Positions 45,551 through 54,756 of a stretch of DNA of 64,000 bases are shown here, piece by piece. Source of the DNA: Poseidonibacter antarcticus (GTDB taxonomy: Bacteria; Campylobacterota; Campylobacteria; Campylobacterales; Arcobacteraceae); NCBI RefSeq assembly GCF_003667345.1, contig NZ_RCWF01000002.1, forward strand, positions 62,001 through 126,000. Reading direction: 5' to 3'. Each line of letters starts with the position of its first letter. Position 1 is the first letter of the stretch. The translations under genes and the position numbers were made by a program. The notes under the pieces are model-generated. The model was given only the letters and a program-made list of their open reading frames with translations. It was not told where the DNA came from and did not search any database.

Positions 45551-47269
45551 TTACGAAGAACAACTAACGTGAGATATACCACCTACATCAAAGAATTCTA
45601 TTGGTTTTAATCTATAAAATTTCTCTTCAATTTCTTTTGATTGCTCACTATATGGTTCGTTCATAACTTCTTGAAGCTCTTGAACTAAAGTATAATCACC
45701 CTCTTTTGCACTCTCATAAGCAGGAACTAAAAACCACTCACGTAAAGTGTATTTTGGATTAATAAGTTTCATTTTACTTGAAATATCTTCTTTTGAATTT
45801 TCTTTTGATATATCTAATAATAATTCCCATTTTTCAAGCCATTTTGACCAAGAATCTTGTAATTGCTCATCATTTGAAATATCCTTATAAAAGCTTTTTT
45901 TAAGAGAACTAATATCATCAGGAATATTTGAAAGTTCACGAAAGAAAATAATATAATCAACAGAAGTTTTTATCATAAGTTCTTCAAGTTCGTTAAATAA
46001 CTCTTTATTAAAAGTTTTAAGACCAAGTTTAGAAGACCACATTTTTTGCATTTGTTCTTGCATTACATCTGTAAAACCATTTGCTATATTTTCTAATTGC
46101 TTTAAATAGTTTTCATCTTCTGTTAATAAAATTTGTAAAGCATTACAAAAACTAAAAAAATTACGTTGTGCTGCTATTGTTTGGTTGAAAAATGCAAAAT
46201 GATTTCCTCCACCTGTCCAAGACTGATAATCAGGGTCAAATAAATCACAAAAACCAAATGGACCATAATCAAGAGTAAAACCACCAGCTGCACAATTATC
46301 ACTATTAAAATTACCTTGACAATATCCAACACGAATCCAGTTTGCTACAAGAGAAGTCAAACGAGTACGGAATTCTTTTGCAAGTAATATTACTTTTTCA
46401 TAAAGTGTTAAACTTTCATCAATTACATCACCATATTCACGTTTTATCAAATGTAACACAATCTTTTCAAGCTCTTCATAAGCTTTTTCATGTTCATTTT
46501 TTCTAGCACGTCTAGCAAATAGTTCAATTTGACCAACTCTGATAAATGACGGAGCAACACGAGTTGAAATCGCAACTGCTTCTGAAATCATCATATCAGG
46601 GTCAAAAGATTGTGAGCCTTTTTCATACCATGGACGACTTACTTTTTGTGTTTTTGAAGTATATAAACTCAATGATCTTGATGTTGGAATTCCTAGAGCA
46701 TTCATATGTTCTTGTGCTAAAAACTCACGAACACTTGAACGTAAAACTGCTCTACCATCAGCACCTCTACAATATGCAGTTTTCCCACCACCTTTTAACT
46801 GCATTTCCCAACGCTTACCATTTAAAACAGCTTCAAGAACTGAAACCGCTCTTCCATCACCGTAACCATTTCCAGTTTGGAAAGGACATTGTTGATAATA
46901 TTCTGTACCAAAAATAGAAAGAGCATAACCACAAGCCCAACCTACTTTGCTCATTGGCTCTGGAACATTTGATATATCACCTGAAAACATACTAATAAAA
47001 TCAGGAGAAGTTGCTAAACTATCATCAAAACCTAATTCATTAAATAATGTTTTACTATGTGCAATATACTGAGGATTTTTAATCGGCGTTGGATTTACAG
47101 GTACAAAATGACCTGAAAAAACCTGTCTTGGGTTATGGTCAACACCATTTAGGGTAGCTTCTGGGTCACGGTTTAGTGTATTCATTAGTGAATAATCTAC
47201 TGTTTTTGCTAAATCATTAAGTGTTTTTATAATTTGTTTATTTTCTTTTGATACATTTGTTTCATTCAT
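45551..47269 (-). CDS. selO: Protein adenylyltransferase SelO (YdiU family)
   Basis: The 572-residue pseudokinase transfers AMP to Ser/Thr/Tyr of target proteins. ATP-site motifs are [39 protein letters not shown], and [21 protein letters not shown], the DFG-equivalent. The C-terminus ends SCSS: Cys stands where eukaryotic SelO has selenocysteine. Length is slightly above the bacterial average with the conserved N-terminal [10 protein letters not shown]. Upstream lies the divergent M32 carboxypeptidase with a perfect palindrome in the promoter region. A weak hairpin at 45482-45503 may end the transcript. Confidence 0.92.
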   Translation of the reverse strand: MNETNVSKENKQIIKTLNDLAKTVDYSLMNTLNRDPEATLNGVDHNPRQVFSGHFVPVNPTPIKNPQYIAHSKTLFNELGFDDSLATSPDFISMFSGDISNVPEPMSKVGWACGYALSIFGTEYYQQCPFQTGNGYGDGRAVSVLEAVLNGKRWEMQLKGGGKTAYCRGADGRAVLRSSVREFLAQEHMNALGIPTSRSLSLYTSKTQKVSRPWYEKGSQSFDPDMMISEAVAISTRVAPSFIRVGQIELFARRARKNEHEKAYEELEKIVLHLIKREYGDVIDESLTLYEKVILLAKEFRTRLTSLVANWIRVGYCQGNFNSDNCAAGGFTLDYGPFGFCDLFDPDYQSWTGGGNHFAFFNQTIAAQRNFFSFCNALQILLTEDENYLKQLENIANGFTDVMQEQMQKMWSSKLGLKTFNKELFNELEELMIKTSVDYIIFFRELSNIPDDISSLKKSFYKDISNDEQLQDSWSKWLEKWELLLDISKENSKEDISSKMKLINPKYTLREWFLVPAYESAKEGDYTLVQELQEVMNEPYSEQSKEIEEKFYRLKPIEFFDVGGISHVSCSS

Positions 47270-47325
47270 ATATATATTCCTTGAGATTTTTGAGAAAAAG
47301 TTTATTTTATTTTTTAATTTTTTAG

Positions 47326-47353
47326 TTTAGCATAAAAAGCTTTTTATGCTAAA
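47326..47353. promoter_or_regulatory. 28-bp perfect palindrome in divergent selO / M32 promoter region
   Basis: TTTAGCATAAAAAG (47326-47339) is followed at once by its reverse complement CTTTTTATGCTAAA (47340-47353). It lies 57 bp from the selO start and 30 bp from the M32 start. As there is no rightward gene before it, terminator use is unlikely for the plus strand; it may be an operator or cruciform site. The T-rich tail ATCTTTTT makes it look like a terminator too. Confidence 0.4.
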
Positions 47354-47383
47354 ATCTTTTTAATTTAATTCTTAAGGATATTT

Positions 47384-48865
47384 ATGAAAGCATATAAAAA
47401 ACTTGTCGAGAAATATGAAAGAATACATCACTTATCTCATATGCAATCAATTGTTTATTGGGATCAACAAAGTATGATGCCAAGTGGTTCAAGTAATGCA
47501 AGAGCAAAAGCAATGGCTGAATTTGGAATGATAATTCATGAAGCTTCAGTAGATAAAGAAATATCAATTTTAATAAATGATGCAATGGCTGAAAACTTAA
47601 ATCCACTAGAAAAAGCATCTTTATATGAAATGGAAAAAACATATTCAAACAACACTATTTTACCAAGCACACTTGTAAAAGCACAAAGTCTAGCTCACTC
47701 AAAATGTAATCATATATGGAGTGAGCAAAGAGAAAATAACAACTGGAAAGATTTTGAACCAAGTTTAAAAGAAGTAGTGAAATTATCAAAAGAAGAATCA
47801 CTTATCAGATCAGAAAAAAGTGGATTAAGTGCTTATGATTCTCTTTTAAACTTATTTGAACCTGGAATGAAGAGTGAAACATTAGATGGTATTTTTGCAG
47901 ACGTAAAAACTTGGTTACCAGAATTGATTGAAAATATAGTAGAAAAACAAAAATCACAAAGTTTTAAAAAACCTCAAGGAATATTTGAAATTCAAGCTCA
48001 AAAAGACTTAGGTATAAAAATAATGAACCATTTAGGTTTTGATTTTAATAAAGGTCGAATAGATATTTCAGCACATCCATTTTGTGGAGGAGTTCCTGAA
48101 GATGTTAGACTTACTACAAGATATGATGAAAAAGATTTTTTACAATCACTTATGGGAACAATCCATGAAACAGGTCATGCTTGCTATGAGCAAGGATTAC
48201 CACAAGATTTATTAGCCCTACCAGTTGGACAAGCAAGATCAATGGGAATACATGAAAGTCAAAGTCTATTCTTTGAAATGCAAATGGGAAGAAGCAAAGA
48301 ATTTTTAAAATCAATTCATCCATATATCATAGAATCTTTTGGTAAAAAAGAAGAACTAGAGCTTGATAACTTAATGAAAATTTACTCAAAAGTACAACCC
48401 TCTTTGATTCGTGTAGATGCAGATGAAGTAACTTATGCTTCGCATGTTATTTTAAGATATGAAATAGAAAAAGCTTTGATAAATGGACAAATAGAAACTT
48501 CAGATATTCCAGATATGTGGAATAATAAAATGCAAGAAGCTTTAGCCTTAGATACAAAAGGAAATTATAAAGATGGATGTATGCAAGATGTGCATTGGAG
48601 TGAAGGATTATTTGGATATTTCCCATCATATACTCTTGGAGCTATGAATGCAGCACAACAATTTAATACTGTAAAAAAAGTCTATGCAAATATAAATGAC
48701 TCAATAGAAAAAGGCGACTTAACACAAATCAAATCTTGGCTAAAAGAAAATATTTGGGAAAATGCAAGTATTTACTCAACAGATGAGTTGATGAAAAGAG
48801 CAACAGGTGAGACTTTGAATCCAAAGTATTTTAAAGCACATCTTGAAAATAGATATTTATCATAG
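47384..48865 (+). CDS. Carboxypeptidase, M32 family
   Basis: The 493-residue metallocarboxypeptidase carries the zinc motif GTIHETGHACYEQG near residues 258-271 and the third ligand in HESQSLFFEMQMGRS. Other family features include MQSIVYWDQQSMMPSG near the N-terminus, RLTTRYDE, and IRVDADEVTYASHVILRYEIE. It trims C-terminal residues from peptides in the cytosol. AAGGATATTT precedes the ATG. Length is normal for bacterial M32. The thiamine-precursor transporter genes follow closely on the same strand. Confidence 0.93.
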   Translation: MKAYKKLVEKYERIHHLSHMQSIVYWDQQSMMPSGSSNARAKAMAEFGMIIHEASVDKEISILINDAMAENLNPLEKASLYEMEKTYSNNTILPSTLVKAQSLAHSKCNHIWSEQRENNNWKDFEPSLKEVVKLSKEESLIRSEKSGLSAYDSLLNLFEPGMKSETLDGIFADVKTWLPELIENIVEKQKSQSFKKPQGIFEIQAQKDLGIKIMNHLGFDFNKGRIDISAHPFCGGVPEDVRLTTRYDEKDFLQSLMGTIHETGHACYEQGLPQDLLALPVGQARSMGIHESQSLFFEMQMGRSKEFLKSIHPYIIESFGKKEELELDNLMKIYSKVQPSLIRVDADEVTYASHVILRYEIEKALINGQIETSDIPDMWNNKMQEALALDTKGNYKDGCMQDVHWSEGLFGYFPSYTLGAMNAAQQFNTVKKVYANINDSIEKGDLTQIKSWLKENIWENASIYSTDELMKRATGETLNPKYFKAHLENRYLS

Positions 48866-48875
48866 TAGTGCATTT

Positions 48876-49607
48876 ATGAATAATAATTTTATAGCTAAAA
48901 TACAAAACTTAACTCTTGACTTTAAAGGTAAAACACTCTTTAAAGATTTAAACTTCGATATATTAGAAAATACAAGTAGTGCCTTGCTTGGAAGTTCAGG
49001 AGTTGGAAAATCAACCTTACTTAGATGTATAGCTGATTTAGAAAAAGAAAATATTACAAATGGGGAAATAGTATTAAAAAAAGATACAAACATAGCTTGG
49101 CTTAGTCAAGAAAACTCCCTATATCCTTGGCTTAGTATTTTAGATAATGTTCAACTCTATCATCATCTAAAAGGTACTAAAACAAATAAAACCTTACAAA
49201 AAGCAAAAGAACTTTTGAGCCAAGTAAATATGTCTGAACACTATGATAAAAAAACTTATGAGCTTTCAGGAGGACAAAAACAAAGAGTTGCACTTGCAAG
49301 GACACTTATGCAAGATGCGAATCTTATTTTGATGGATGAGCCTTTCTCAGCATTAGATGCAATTACTAAAATACAATTACAAGATTTAACTTGTAATTTA
49401 TTAAAAAATAAAACTGTAGTTCTTGTAACACACGATCCACAAGAGGCCATAAAACTAGCAAATCATATTTATATTTTAAAAAATCAACCAGTAACTATAG
49501 AAGAAGTAGCCTTTTTAGAAGGAACAATTCCTCATAAATTATCAAATGAAAAACTATGGAATTTACAAGAAGAACTAATATCTGAATTAAAAGGAAATGA
49601 TATATGA
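48876..49607 (+). CDS. thiZ: ABC transporter ATPase for thiamine precursor uptake (ThiZ-like)
   Basis: Start chosen at ATG 48876 (MNNNFIAKIQNL), which avoids overlap with the carboxypeptidase gene; a longer frame from 48843 exists. The 243 residues hold Walker A GSSGVGKSTLL, a Q-loop AWLSQENSLYPW, signature LSGGQKQRVALARTL, Walker B LILMDEPFSALDAIT and H-loop LVTHDPQEA. This is the nitrate/sulfonate/taurine-like subfamily to which ThiZ belongs. ATGA overlap with the permease. It lies before, not behind, the TPP riboswitch, so thiamine control of this part must be indirect or absent. Confidence 0.82.
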   Translation: MNNNFIAKIQNLTLDFKGKTLFKDLNFDILENTSSALLGSSGVGKSTLLRCIADLEKENITNGEIVLKKDTNIAWLSQENSLYPWLSILDNVQLYHHLKGTKTNKTLQKAKELLSQVNMSEHYDKKTYELSGGQKQRVALARTLMQDANLILMDEPFSALDAITKIQLQDLTCNLLKNKTVVLVTHDPQEAIKLANHIYILKNQPVTIEEVAFLEGTIPHKLSNEKLWNLQEELISELKGNDI

Positions 49608-50350
49608 AAAATATTCTAAAAGCATTACTTCCAATTATATTTTTATTTATTTTGTGGCAAGGTATTGTTGTAGTTTTTGATTTGCCTCATTATATATTAC
49701 CAAAACCAAAAGATGTTTTTCTTCAACTAATAAACCAATATAGTTTACTTTGGGAACATACACAAACTACTCTTTTAGAAATTGTTGCAGGAATAATTCT
49801 TGGTTGTTTTTTTGGTCTTAGTTCAGCTTTTGCATTGCTTTATTTTAAAAAACTTGAGAAATATTTACTTCCAATACTTGTAATTTCACAAGCTATACCT
49901 GTATTTGCAATAGCACCTTTATTAGTTTTATGGTTTGGTTATGGAATGGCTTCAAAAATTGTAATGACAGTAATCATCATATATTTTCCTATAACAACAG
50001 CTTGTTATGATGGTCTTAAGAATACACCAAAACAATGGCTACAACTAGCACATACATATAAACTAACACCTTTGCAAATTTTATTTAAAGTACGATTTAA
50101 AGCTAGTTTACCATCCCTTGCTTCTGGACTAAAAATAGCAGTTTGTATTGCACCTATTGGAGCAGTTATTGGTGAATGGGTTGGTTCTTCAAAAGGACTT
50201 GGATATTTAATGTTACATGCAAATGCAAGAATGCAAATTGATTTGATGTTTGCATCACTTTTTATATTAGTTGTATTAACTTTGAGTATTTATTTCTTAA
50301 CTGATTATTTAACAAAGAAGTTTATACCTTGGGCTTCTCATTTACATTAA
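49604..50350 (+). CDS. thiX: ABC transporter permease for thiamine precursor uptake (ThiX-like)
   Basis: The 248-residue permease has six helices and the inner-loop EAA motif QLAHTYKLTPLQILFKVRFKASLPSLASGLK, together with EWVGSSKGLGYLMLHANARMQ, the end typical of nitrate/taurine-type permeases (ThiX, SsuC). It is joined to the ATPase by a 4-nt ATGA overlap. The binding protein and thiM that share its pathway follow after the TPP riboswitch at about 50.4 kb. Predicted substrate: HMP or a formylaminopyrimidine precursor of thiamine, inferred from neighbours. Confidence 0.85.
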   Translation: MKNILKALLPIIFLFILWQGIVVVFDLPHYILPKPKDVFLQLINQYSLLWEHTQTTLLEIVAGIILGCFFGLSSAFALLYFKKLEKYLLPILVISQAIPVFAIAPLLVLWFGYGMASKIVMTVIIIYFPITTACYDGLKNTPKQWLQLAHTYKLTPLQILFKVRFKASLPSLASGLKIAVCIAPIGAVIGEWVGSSKGLGYLMLHANARMQIDLMFASLFILVVLTLSIYFLTDYLTKKFIPWASHLH

Positions 50351-50392
50351 ATTGACTTAAATTCTTTATTCTGATAGAATCTTTTTTTTTAT

Positions 50393-50478
50393 ACATAGGG
50401 AGCTTATTTTATAGGCTGAGAGGAAGTTTTGAGCTTCGACCTTTGAACCTGATCTAGGTAATTCTAGCGTAGGGATTT
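50393..50478 (+). promoter_or_regulatory. TPP riboswitch (THI element)
   Basis: The plus strand shows the diagnostic order: GGGAGC (50398-50403), GGCTGAGAGGAAG (50414-50426), then GACCTTTGAACCTGATCTAG starting at 50438 and GTAATTCTAGCGTAGGGAT (50458-50476). These match the TPP aptamer helices P2-P5. It precedes the binding protein gene by about 145 nt and should control ThiY, thiM and the NRAMP-like gene. No classic G/C-rich terminator follows; the spacer is AT-rich with a weak ATTTG/CAAAT stem, so the control may be at translation. Confidence 0.95.
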
Positions 50479-50622
50479 GTTTTTTGCAAATGTATTTTAT
50501 ACTTCAAATTTAGTCTATCTTTATTTCAAAATAAACTCTTCTTTTCACGCAAATTTAATACATTACGATTTTCTGTGTAAAAGCTTTAAGCCTATTATAA
50601 AAACATACAATAAAGGAAAATT

Positions 50623-51570
50623 ATGAAAAAAGCAATATCAAAAATAACACTAAGCTTATTACTTTTAAGTTCAACTGCTTTTGCAGATAAAGAAAAGTTA
50701 AGTCTACTTTTAGACTGGTTTGTAAATCCAGACCATGCAGCAATTATAATTGCTCAACAAAAAGGTTTTTTTGAAAAAAATAATCTTGAAGTAAAGATTA
50801 TGGAACCAGCTGATCCTTCAATTCCACCAAAATTAGTAGCTGCAAAAAAAGCTGATTTGGCAGTTGATTATCAGCCACAACTCCAAATGCAAGTAGCCCA
50901 AGGTTTACCATTGGTTAGAATAGCAACTCTTATAAACTCACCTCTTAATAGCTTAGTAGTATTAAAAACAAGTGGTATAGAAAAAATTGAAGATTTAAAA
51001 GGTAAAAAAATAGGATATTCAGTAAGTGGCTTTGAAACAGCACTATTAGATTCTATGCTTAAATCTGCAAATTTATCTTCAAAAGATGTAGAACTTATAA
51101 ATGTTAATTGGTCTTTATCTCCATCACTGATGAGTAAACAAGTTGATGCTGTAATTGGAGCATATAGAAACTTTGAATTAAATCAATTAAAATTAGAAAA
51201 TCAAGAAGGAAAGGCATTTTTCCTTGAAGACTATGGAATTCCAAAATATGATGAACTTGTAGTTATAGCAAATAAAGAGACTATATCTGAAGAAAAATAT
51301 AAAAAATTTGTAAAATCCTTACAAGAAGCTACTGTATATATAAAAGAGAATCCAAAAAAATCTTGGGAAGCGTTTGTAAGTTATAAACCAAAAGAATTAA
51401 ACAATGAATTAAATCGTCTTGCTTGGAGTGATACTTTACCTTATCTAGCACAAAATCCTGCTACTTTTGACAAAGCTGTATATAATCAAATGGCTAATTT
51501 TATGAAAGAAAATAATCTTATCAAAACAATACCAAACCTAGATGAATATGCACAAGAACTAGTAAAATAA
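50623..51570 (+). CDS. thiY: Thiamine-precursor binding protein (ThiY/NMT1-like)
   Basis: The 315-residue protein has a signal peptide (KKAISKITLSLLLLSSTAFAD) and the NMT1/THI5-type fold: LSLLLDWFVNPDHAAIIIAQ and KGFFEKNNLEVKIMEPADPS at the start, AVDYQPQLQMQVAQGLPLV, and KIGYSVSGFETALLDSML. These are the signature of HMP/N-formyl-aminopyrimidine binding proteins. An AAAGGAAAATT ribosome site precedes the ATG. It is the first gene behind the TPP riboswitch; its ABC partners thiZ and thiX lie before the riboswitch. Confidence 0.9.
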   Translation: MKKAISKITLSLLLLSSTAFADKEKLSLLLDWFVNPDHAAIIIAQQKGFFEKNNLEVKIMEPADPSIPPKLVAAKKADLAVDYQPQLQMQVAQGLPLVRIATLINSPLNSLVVLKTSGIEKIEDLKGKKIGYSVSGFETALLDSMLKSANLSSKDVELINVNWSLSPSLMSKQVDAVIGAYRNFELNQLKLENQEGKAFFLEDYGIPKYDELVVIANKETISEEKYKKFVKSLQEATVYIKENPKKSWEAFVSYKPKELNNELNRLAWSDTLPYLAQNPATFDKAVYNQMANFMKENNLIKTIPNLDEYAQELVK

Positions 51571-51579
51571 AGGGAATAG

Positions 51580-52374
51580 ATGCAATCAAACAATCTACAA
51601 AAGCTACGAGAAAAAAGTCCATTAATCCATAATATAACAAATATAGTTGTAGCTAATTATACAGCAAATGGATTATTAAGTCTTGGATGCTCACCTATTA
51701 TGTCAAATGCAATTGAAGAGATGGACGAAATACCAGCTATGTGTCAAGCTTTAGTTATAAATATAGGAACTCTCACAAGCCAAACAGTAAAATCTATGCT
51801 AAAAGCTGGTAAAAGTGCAAATAAAAATAATGTTCCAGTTGTCTTAGATCCTGTTGGTGTTGGAGCTACAACATTCCGACAAGAAACTGTAAAAACTCTT
51901 TTAAATGAAATAAAATTTGATTTAATTAGAGGAAATACAGGAGAACTTGCTCATCTTGCCCAAGCAAATTGGAAATCAAAAGGTGTAGATGCTGGAAGTG
52001 GAGAAGCAGATTTATCACAAATAGTTAAAGATGTGGCTTTAAAATATGATTGTATCGTTTCTATGAGTGGTGAGATTGATTATATAAGTGATGGTACAAA
52101 AGTAGCAAAAATATACAATGGAACTGCACTTTTTCCAAAGATCACAGGTTCAGGTTGTCTTTTAAGTGCAGTTTGTGGTGCATTTTTGACTTTAGAAGGA
52201 AATAATTTTGATCTTACTTTAAGTGCTTGTACATCTTATGCAATCGCAGGAGAAATTGTACAAAAAAATTTAAGCAATACACAAACGGGACAATTTTATA
52301 TTGGATTACTTGATAGTTTAGCAAAACTAGATGATAAAACTGTAGAAGAATATGCCAAAATAAGTTTTGAATAA
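51580..52374 (+). CDS. thiM: Hydroxyethylthiazole kinase
   Basis: The 264-residue kinase phosphorylates 4-methyl-5-(2-hydroxyethyl)thiazole for thiamine salvage. Motifs: SPLIHNITNIVVANYTANGLL, SPIMSNAIEEMDE, VPVVLDPVGVGAT, LIRGNTGELAHLA and the anion hole KITGSGCLLSAVCGAF with the catalytic Cys/Ser loop. The length matches the family. AGGGAATAG lies before the ATG, 9 nt after the binding protein stop. It implies that the host imports thiazole as well as pyrimidine precursors. Confidence 0.95.
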   Translation: MQSNNLQKLREKSPLIHNITNIVVANYTANGLLSLGCSPIMSNAIEEMDEIPAMCQALVINIGTLTSQTVKSMLKAGKSANKNNVPVVLDPVGVGATTFRQETVKTLLNEIKFDLIRGNTGELAHLAQANWKSKGVDAGSGEADLSQIVKDVALKYDCIVSMSGEIDYISDGTKVAKIYNGTALFPKITGSGCLLSAVCGAFLTLEGNNFDLTLSACTSYAIAGEIVQKNLSNTQTGQFYIGLLDSLAKLDDKTVEEYAKISFE

Positions 52375-52385
52375 AGGTAAATAAA

Positions 52386-53591
52386 ATGAAAGAGTTTTTG
52401 AAGAATTTTGGACCAGGTATTATCATGGCTTCATCAGCTATTGGTGGTTCACATATCATTGCTTCTACACAAGCTGGAGCATACTATGGTTATCAATTAG
52501 CACTATTTATTATCTTAGTAAATCTATTAAAATATCCATTTTATAGAATCGCTTTTGATTATAGTACACTTCATAATAAAACTCTACTTCAAGGTTATAG
52601 TCAAAAAGGTAAAGGCTATTTATGGGTATTTTTAGTTTTTAATGCATTTGCAACAGTTGTAAATGTAGCAGGTGGAACGCTTCTAGGAGCAGTTTTACTT
52701 AAAATGCTAATACCTTATTATTTATCATTGCAGTTTTATAGTATTTTTATACTTCTTTCTTATCTATTTATACTTTATTATAAACAATACAAAGCCTTAG
52801 ATACTGTATCTAAAATCATTATGCTATTTTTAACTATCATTACTCTAATAGCTTTGATTTTAGCCTTTTCTCAAACAAATGAAAAAGCAATTGATTTTAT
52901 AGAACCAAATCCATTTCAATTAGCAGCAATTCCATTTTTAATAGCACTTATGGGTTGGATGCCTTCACCTATGGAGCTTAGTGTTTCTGCTTCTATTTGG
53001 GTAGTTGAGAAAAATAAACTAAACCCTGAATACAAAAAAAGAAGAATGATAGACTTTAATAGTAGTTATCTCATCACTATAATTTTGGCTTTGATGTTTA
53101 TGTCTTTGGGTGCTTTAGTGCAATATGGAGAAGACATCACGCCACTAAGCGGTGGGAAATTTATCAATCAATTTATTGATATGTATGCACGTAGTATTGG
53201 AGAGTGGACAAGATGGTTTATCACTTTTGTAGCATTTATTTGTATATACGGGACAACTATAGTCGCAGTTGATGGATATTCACGATGTAATCAACAAAGT
53301 GTAGCCTTGCTAAAAGATAAAACAACAACAATATTCTCACATAAAGCGTTGCAATACTCTATGCTTTTTACAACTATAATATCATTTGTAGTAATACAGT
53401 TTTTTAGTAGTTCAATTGGAAAAATGATACCTTTTGCAATGACAGCATCATTTATATCAGCACCTGTATTTGCCTATTTAAACTATAGTTTATCAAAGCA
53501 ATATGAAAAACCAAAATGGCTTACACTTTTAGCACTTTTAGGACTTGTTTATTTGGCTTCTATGGTTGTGGTTTATTTTATCTTTTTTTAA
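52386..53591 (+). CDS. Non-canonical NRAMP-family transporter in the thiamine operon
   Basis: The 401-residue membrane protein has 11 hydrophobic helices and NRAMP architecture. TM1 reads GPGIIMASSAIGGSH then IIASTQAGAYYGYQL, aligning without gaps to the NRAMP TM1 whose metal motif is DPGN; here that site is GGSH. TM6 shows MGWMPSPMELSVSASIW in place of the MPHNLYLHS metal motif. It therefore lacks the metal-binding side chains of MntH and is probably not a manganese transporter. Placed 11 nt after thiM and behind the TPP riboswitch, it may import thiazole, HMP or thiamine. AAAGGTAAATAAA precedes the ATG. Confidence 0.82.
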   Translation: MKEFLKNFGPGIIMASSAIGGSHIIASTQAGAYYGYQLALFIILVNLLKYPFYRIAFDYSTLHNKTLLQGYSQKGKGYLWVFLVFNAFATVVNVAGGTLLGAVLLKMLIPYYLSLQFYSIFILLSYLFILYYKQYKALDTVSKIIMLFLTIITLIALILAFSQTNEKAIDFIEPNPFQLAAIPFLIALMGWMPSPMELSVSASIWVVEKNKLNPEYKKRRMIDFNSSYLITIILALMFMSLGALVQYGEDITPLSGGKFINQFIDMYARSIGEWTRWFITFVAFICIYGTTIVAVDGYSRCNQQSVALLKDKTTTIFSHKALQYSMLFTTIISFVVIQFFSSSIGKMIPFAMTASFISAPVFAYLNYSLSKQYEKPKWLTLLALLGLVYLASMVVVYFIFF

Positions 53592-53644
53592 GCATATTGA
53601 ATAGATTTGATTTGTAATAAATAATCACTAACCTGCTTTTAAAT

Positions 53645-54064
53645 TTAACTCTCTACTCTTCCACGCAACTTCTTTTGAGAACTTAGTTTCTTTTTAGAGT
53701 TCAATCGTCTGTTTACAGATCCTTTTGTTGGTTTTGTAGGTACTCTTCTTTTTTGTACTATATTCACACTTTTTATTAGCTCTACCAAACGTTCAAGTGC
53801 TTCGTCTCTATTTTGTTCTTGGCTTCTATGCTGTTGTGACTTTATAACTATAATGCCATCTTTGGTAATACGTTTATCTTTAAGTTCTAATAACTTCTCT
53901 TTATAAAACTTTGGCAATGACGAAGAATCTATATTAAAACGCAAATGAATAGCAGCAGAAACCTTATTGACCTTCTGCCCACCAGAACCTTGTGCTCTAA
54001 TAGCAGATATTTCTATTTCGTTTTCATCTAGTGTTGTACTGTTTGATATTTTTAATTCTGACAT
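53645..54064 (-). CDS. arfB: Ribosome-rescue peptidyl-tRNA hydrolase ArfB
   Basis: At 139 residues this is the short release-factor homologue with the catalytic loop GSGGQKVNKVSAAIHLRF near residues 27-44 and the conserved IKSQQHRSQEQNRDEALERL segment. The basic C-terminal tail, rich in Arg/Lys (SVNRRLNSKKKLSSQKKLRG), is what inserts into the empty mRNA channel of stalled ribosomes. It lies 12 nt downstream of a RelE-type toxin gene and probably shares its transcript. Confidence 0.93.
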   Translation of the reverse strand: MSELKISNSTTLDENEIEISAIRAQGSGGQKVNKVSAAIHLRFNIDSSSLPKFYKEKLLELKDKRITKDGIIVIKSQQHRSQEQNRDEALERLVELIKSVNIVQKRRVPTKPTKGSVNRRLNSKKKLSSQKKLRGRVES

Positions 54065-54076
54065 GTTATTTTTATC

Positions 54077-54406
54077 CTAACCCAAATTATTCATATATTT
54101 TTTTATAATATTACTTAACTCTTCGTCACTAAGATTTTCTTTTTCAGTTTTAGAATAGATTGATATTAATATCAATCTATCTTCAATTTGTTTATAAAAA
54201 ATCACTCTAAATCCACCACTTTTACCTGTTGGTATTGATGAATTTTTAACTCTTTTTTTAAATAAATTGAAGCCTAAATAAACACCTAAATCATTTTTTA
54301 GTTTTATTTCTTCCACAGCATCTTGTAAGTCAGGCTTTATAAGTTTGAACTTCTTTGATAGTTTTTTAGCTTCTTTTAAAAAGCTATCACTGTATTCAAT
54401 AATCAC
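54077..54406 (-). CDS. RelE/ParE superfamily toxin
   Basis: The 109-residue protein has the RelE/HigB-type pattern: IIEYSDSFLKEAKKLSKKF at the start, GKSGGFRVIFYKQIEDRLILISIYSKTEKENLS in the core, and a C-terminal helix. SGGFRVI with a following Tyr-Ser-Lys-x-Glu is the usual catalytic strand of ribosome-dependent mRNA interferases. It starts at GTG with a GTGA overlap to the antitoxin stop. Its likely action is cutting mRNA in the ribosome A site when the antitoxin is lost. Confidence 0.85.
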   Translation of the reverse strand: MIIEYSDSFLKEAKKLSKKFKLIKPDLQDAVEEIKLKNDLGVYLGFNLFKKRVKNSSIPTGKSGGFRVIFYKQIEDRLILISIYSKTEKENLSDEELSNIIKKYMNNLG

Positions 54407-54684
54407 AATTCATCCCATAATTTATCAATACTATGAGTTCTTCCTTTTTCTATATCTTCAAAACCATTTTCAATAGATTGTAAAATCTTTTTAGCTTCCA
54501 TTTCTTTTAAAGCTTCTTTCATACTTTCGTACTCATCTTTTGAGATAATTATTGCTTCTACTTTATTGTTTTTTAGTACTGCTAGTTTATCTACACTTTG
54601 GTCTTTGATTTGTGCTAGATAAGAACCAAACTTTTTAGCAAGTTCGGATGATGATATTAGTTCATTTGTAGAATAAGTTACCAT
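54403..54684 (-). CDS. Phd/YefM-type antitoxin
   Basis: The start at ATG 54684 (MVTYSTNELIS) has AGAGGGAAATAATA just upstream and gives 93 residues; an ATG six codons earlier is also in frame. The N-terminal half matches the YefM/Phd fold (STNELISSSELAKKFGSYLAQ, KLAVLKNNKVEAIIISKDEYE), which binds the operator, and the acidic C-terminal tail (NGFEDIEKGRTHSIDKLWDEL) would wrap the toxin. It precedes its toxin with 4-nt overlap. Confidence 0.87.
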   Translation of the reverse strand: MVTYSTNELISSSELAKKFGSYLAQIKDQSVDKLAVLKNNKVEAIIISKDEYESMKEALKEMEAKKILQSIENGFEDIEKGRTHSIDKLWDEL

Positions 54685-54756
54685 TATTATTTCCCTCTTC
54701 ATTTTCCGTAAAATTTTATATAAAATTATAACACAAAATCAAGTAATATTACTTGA

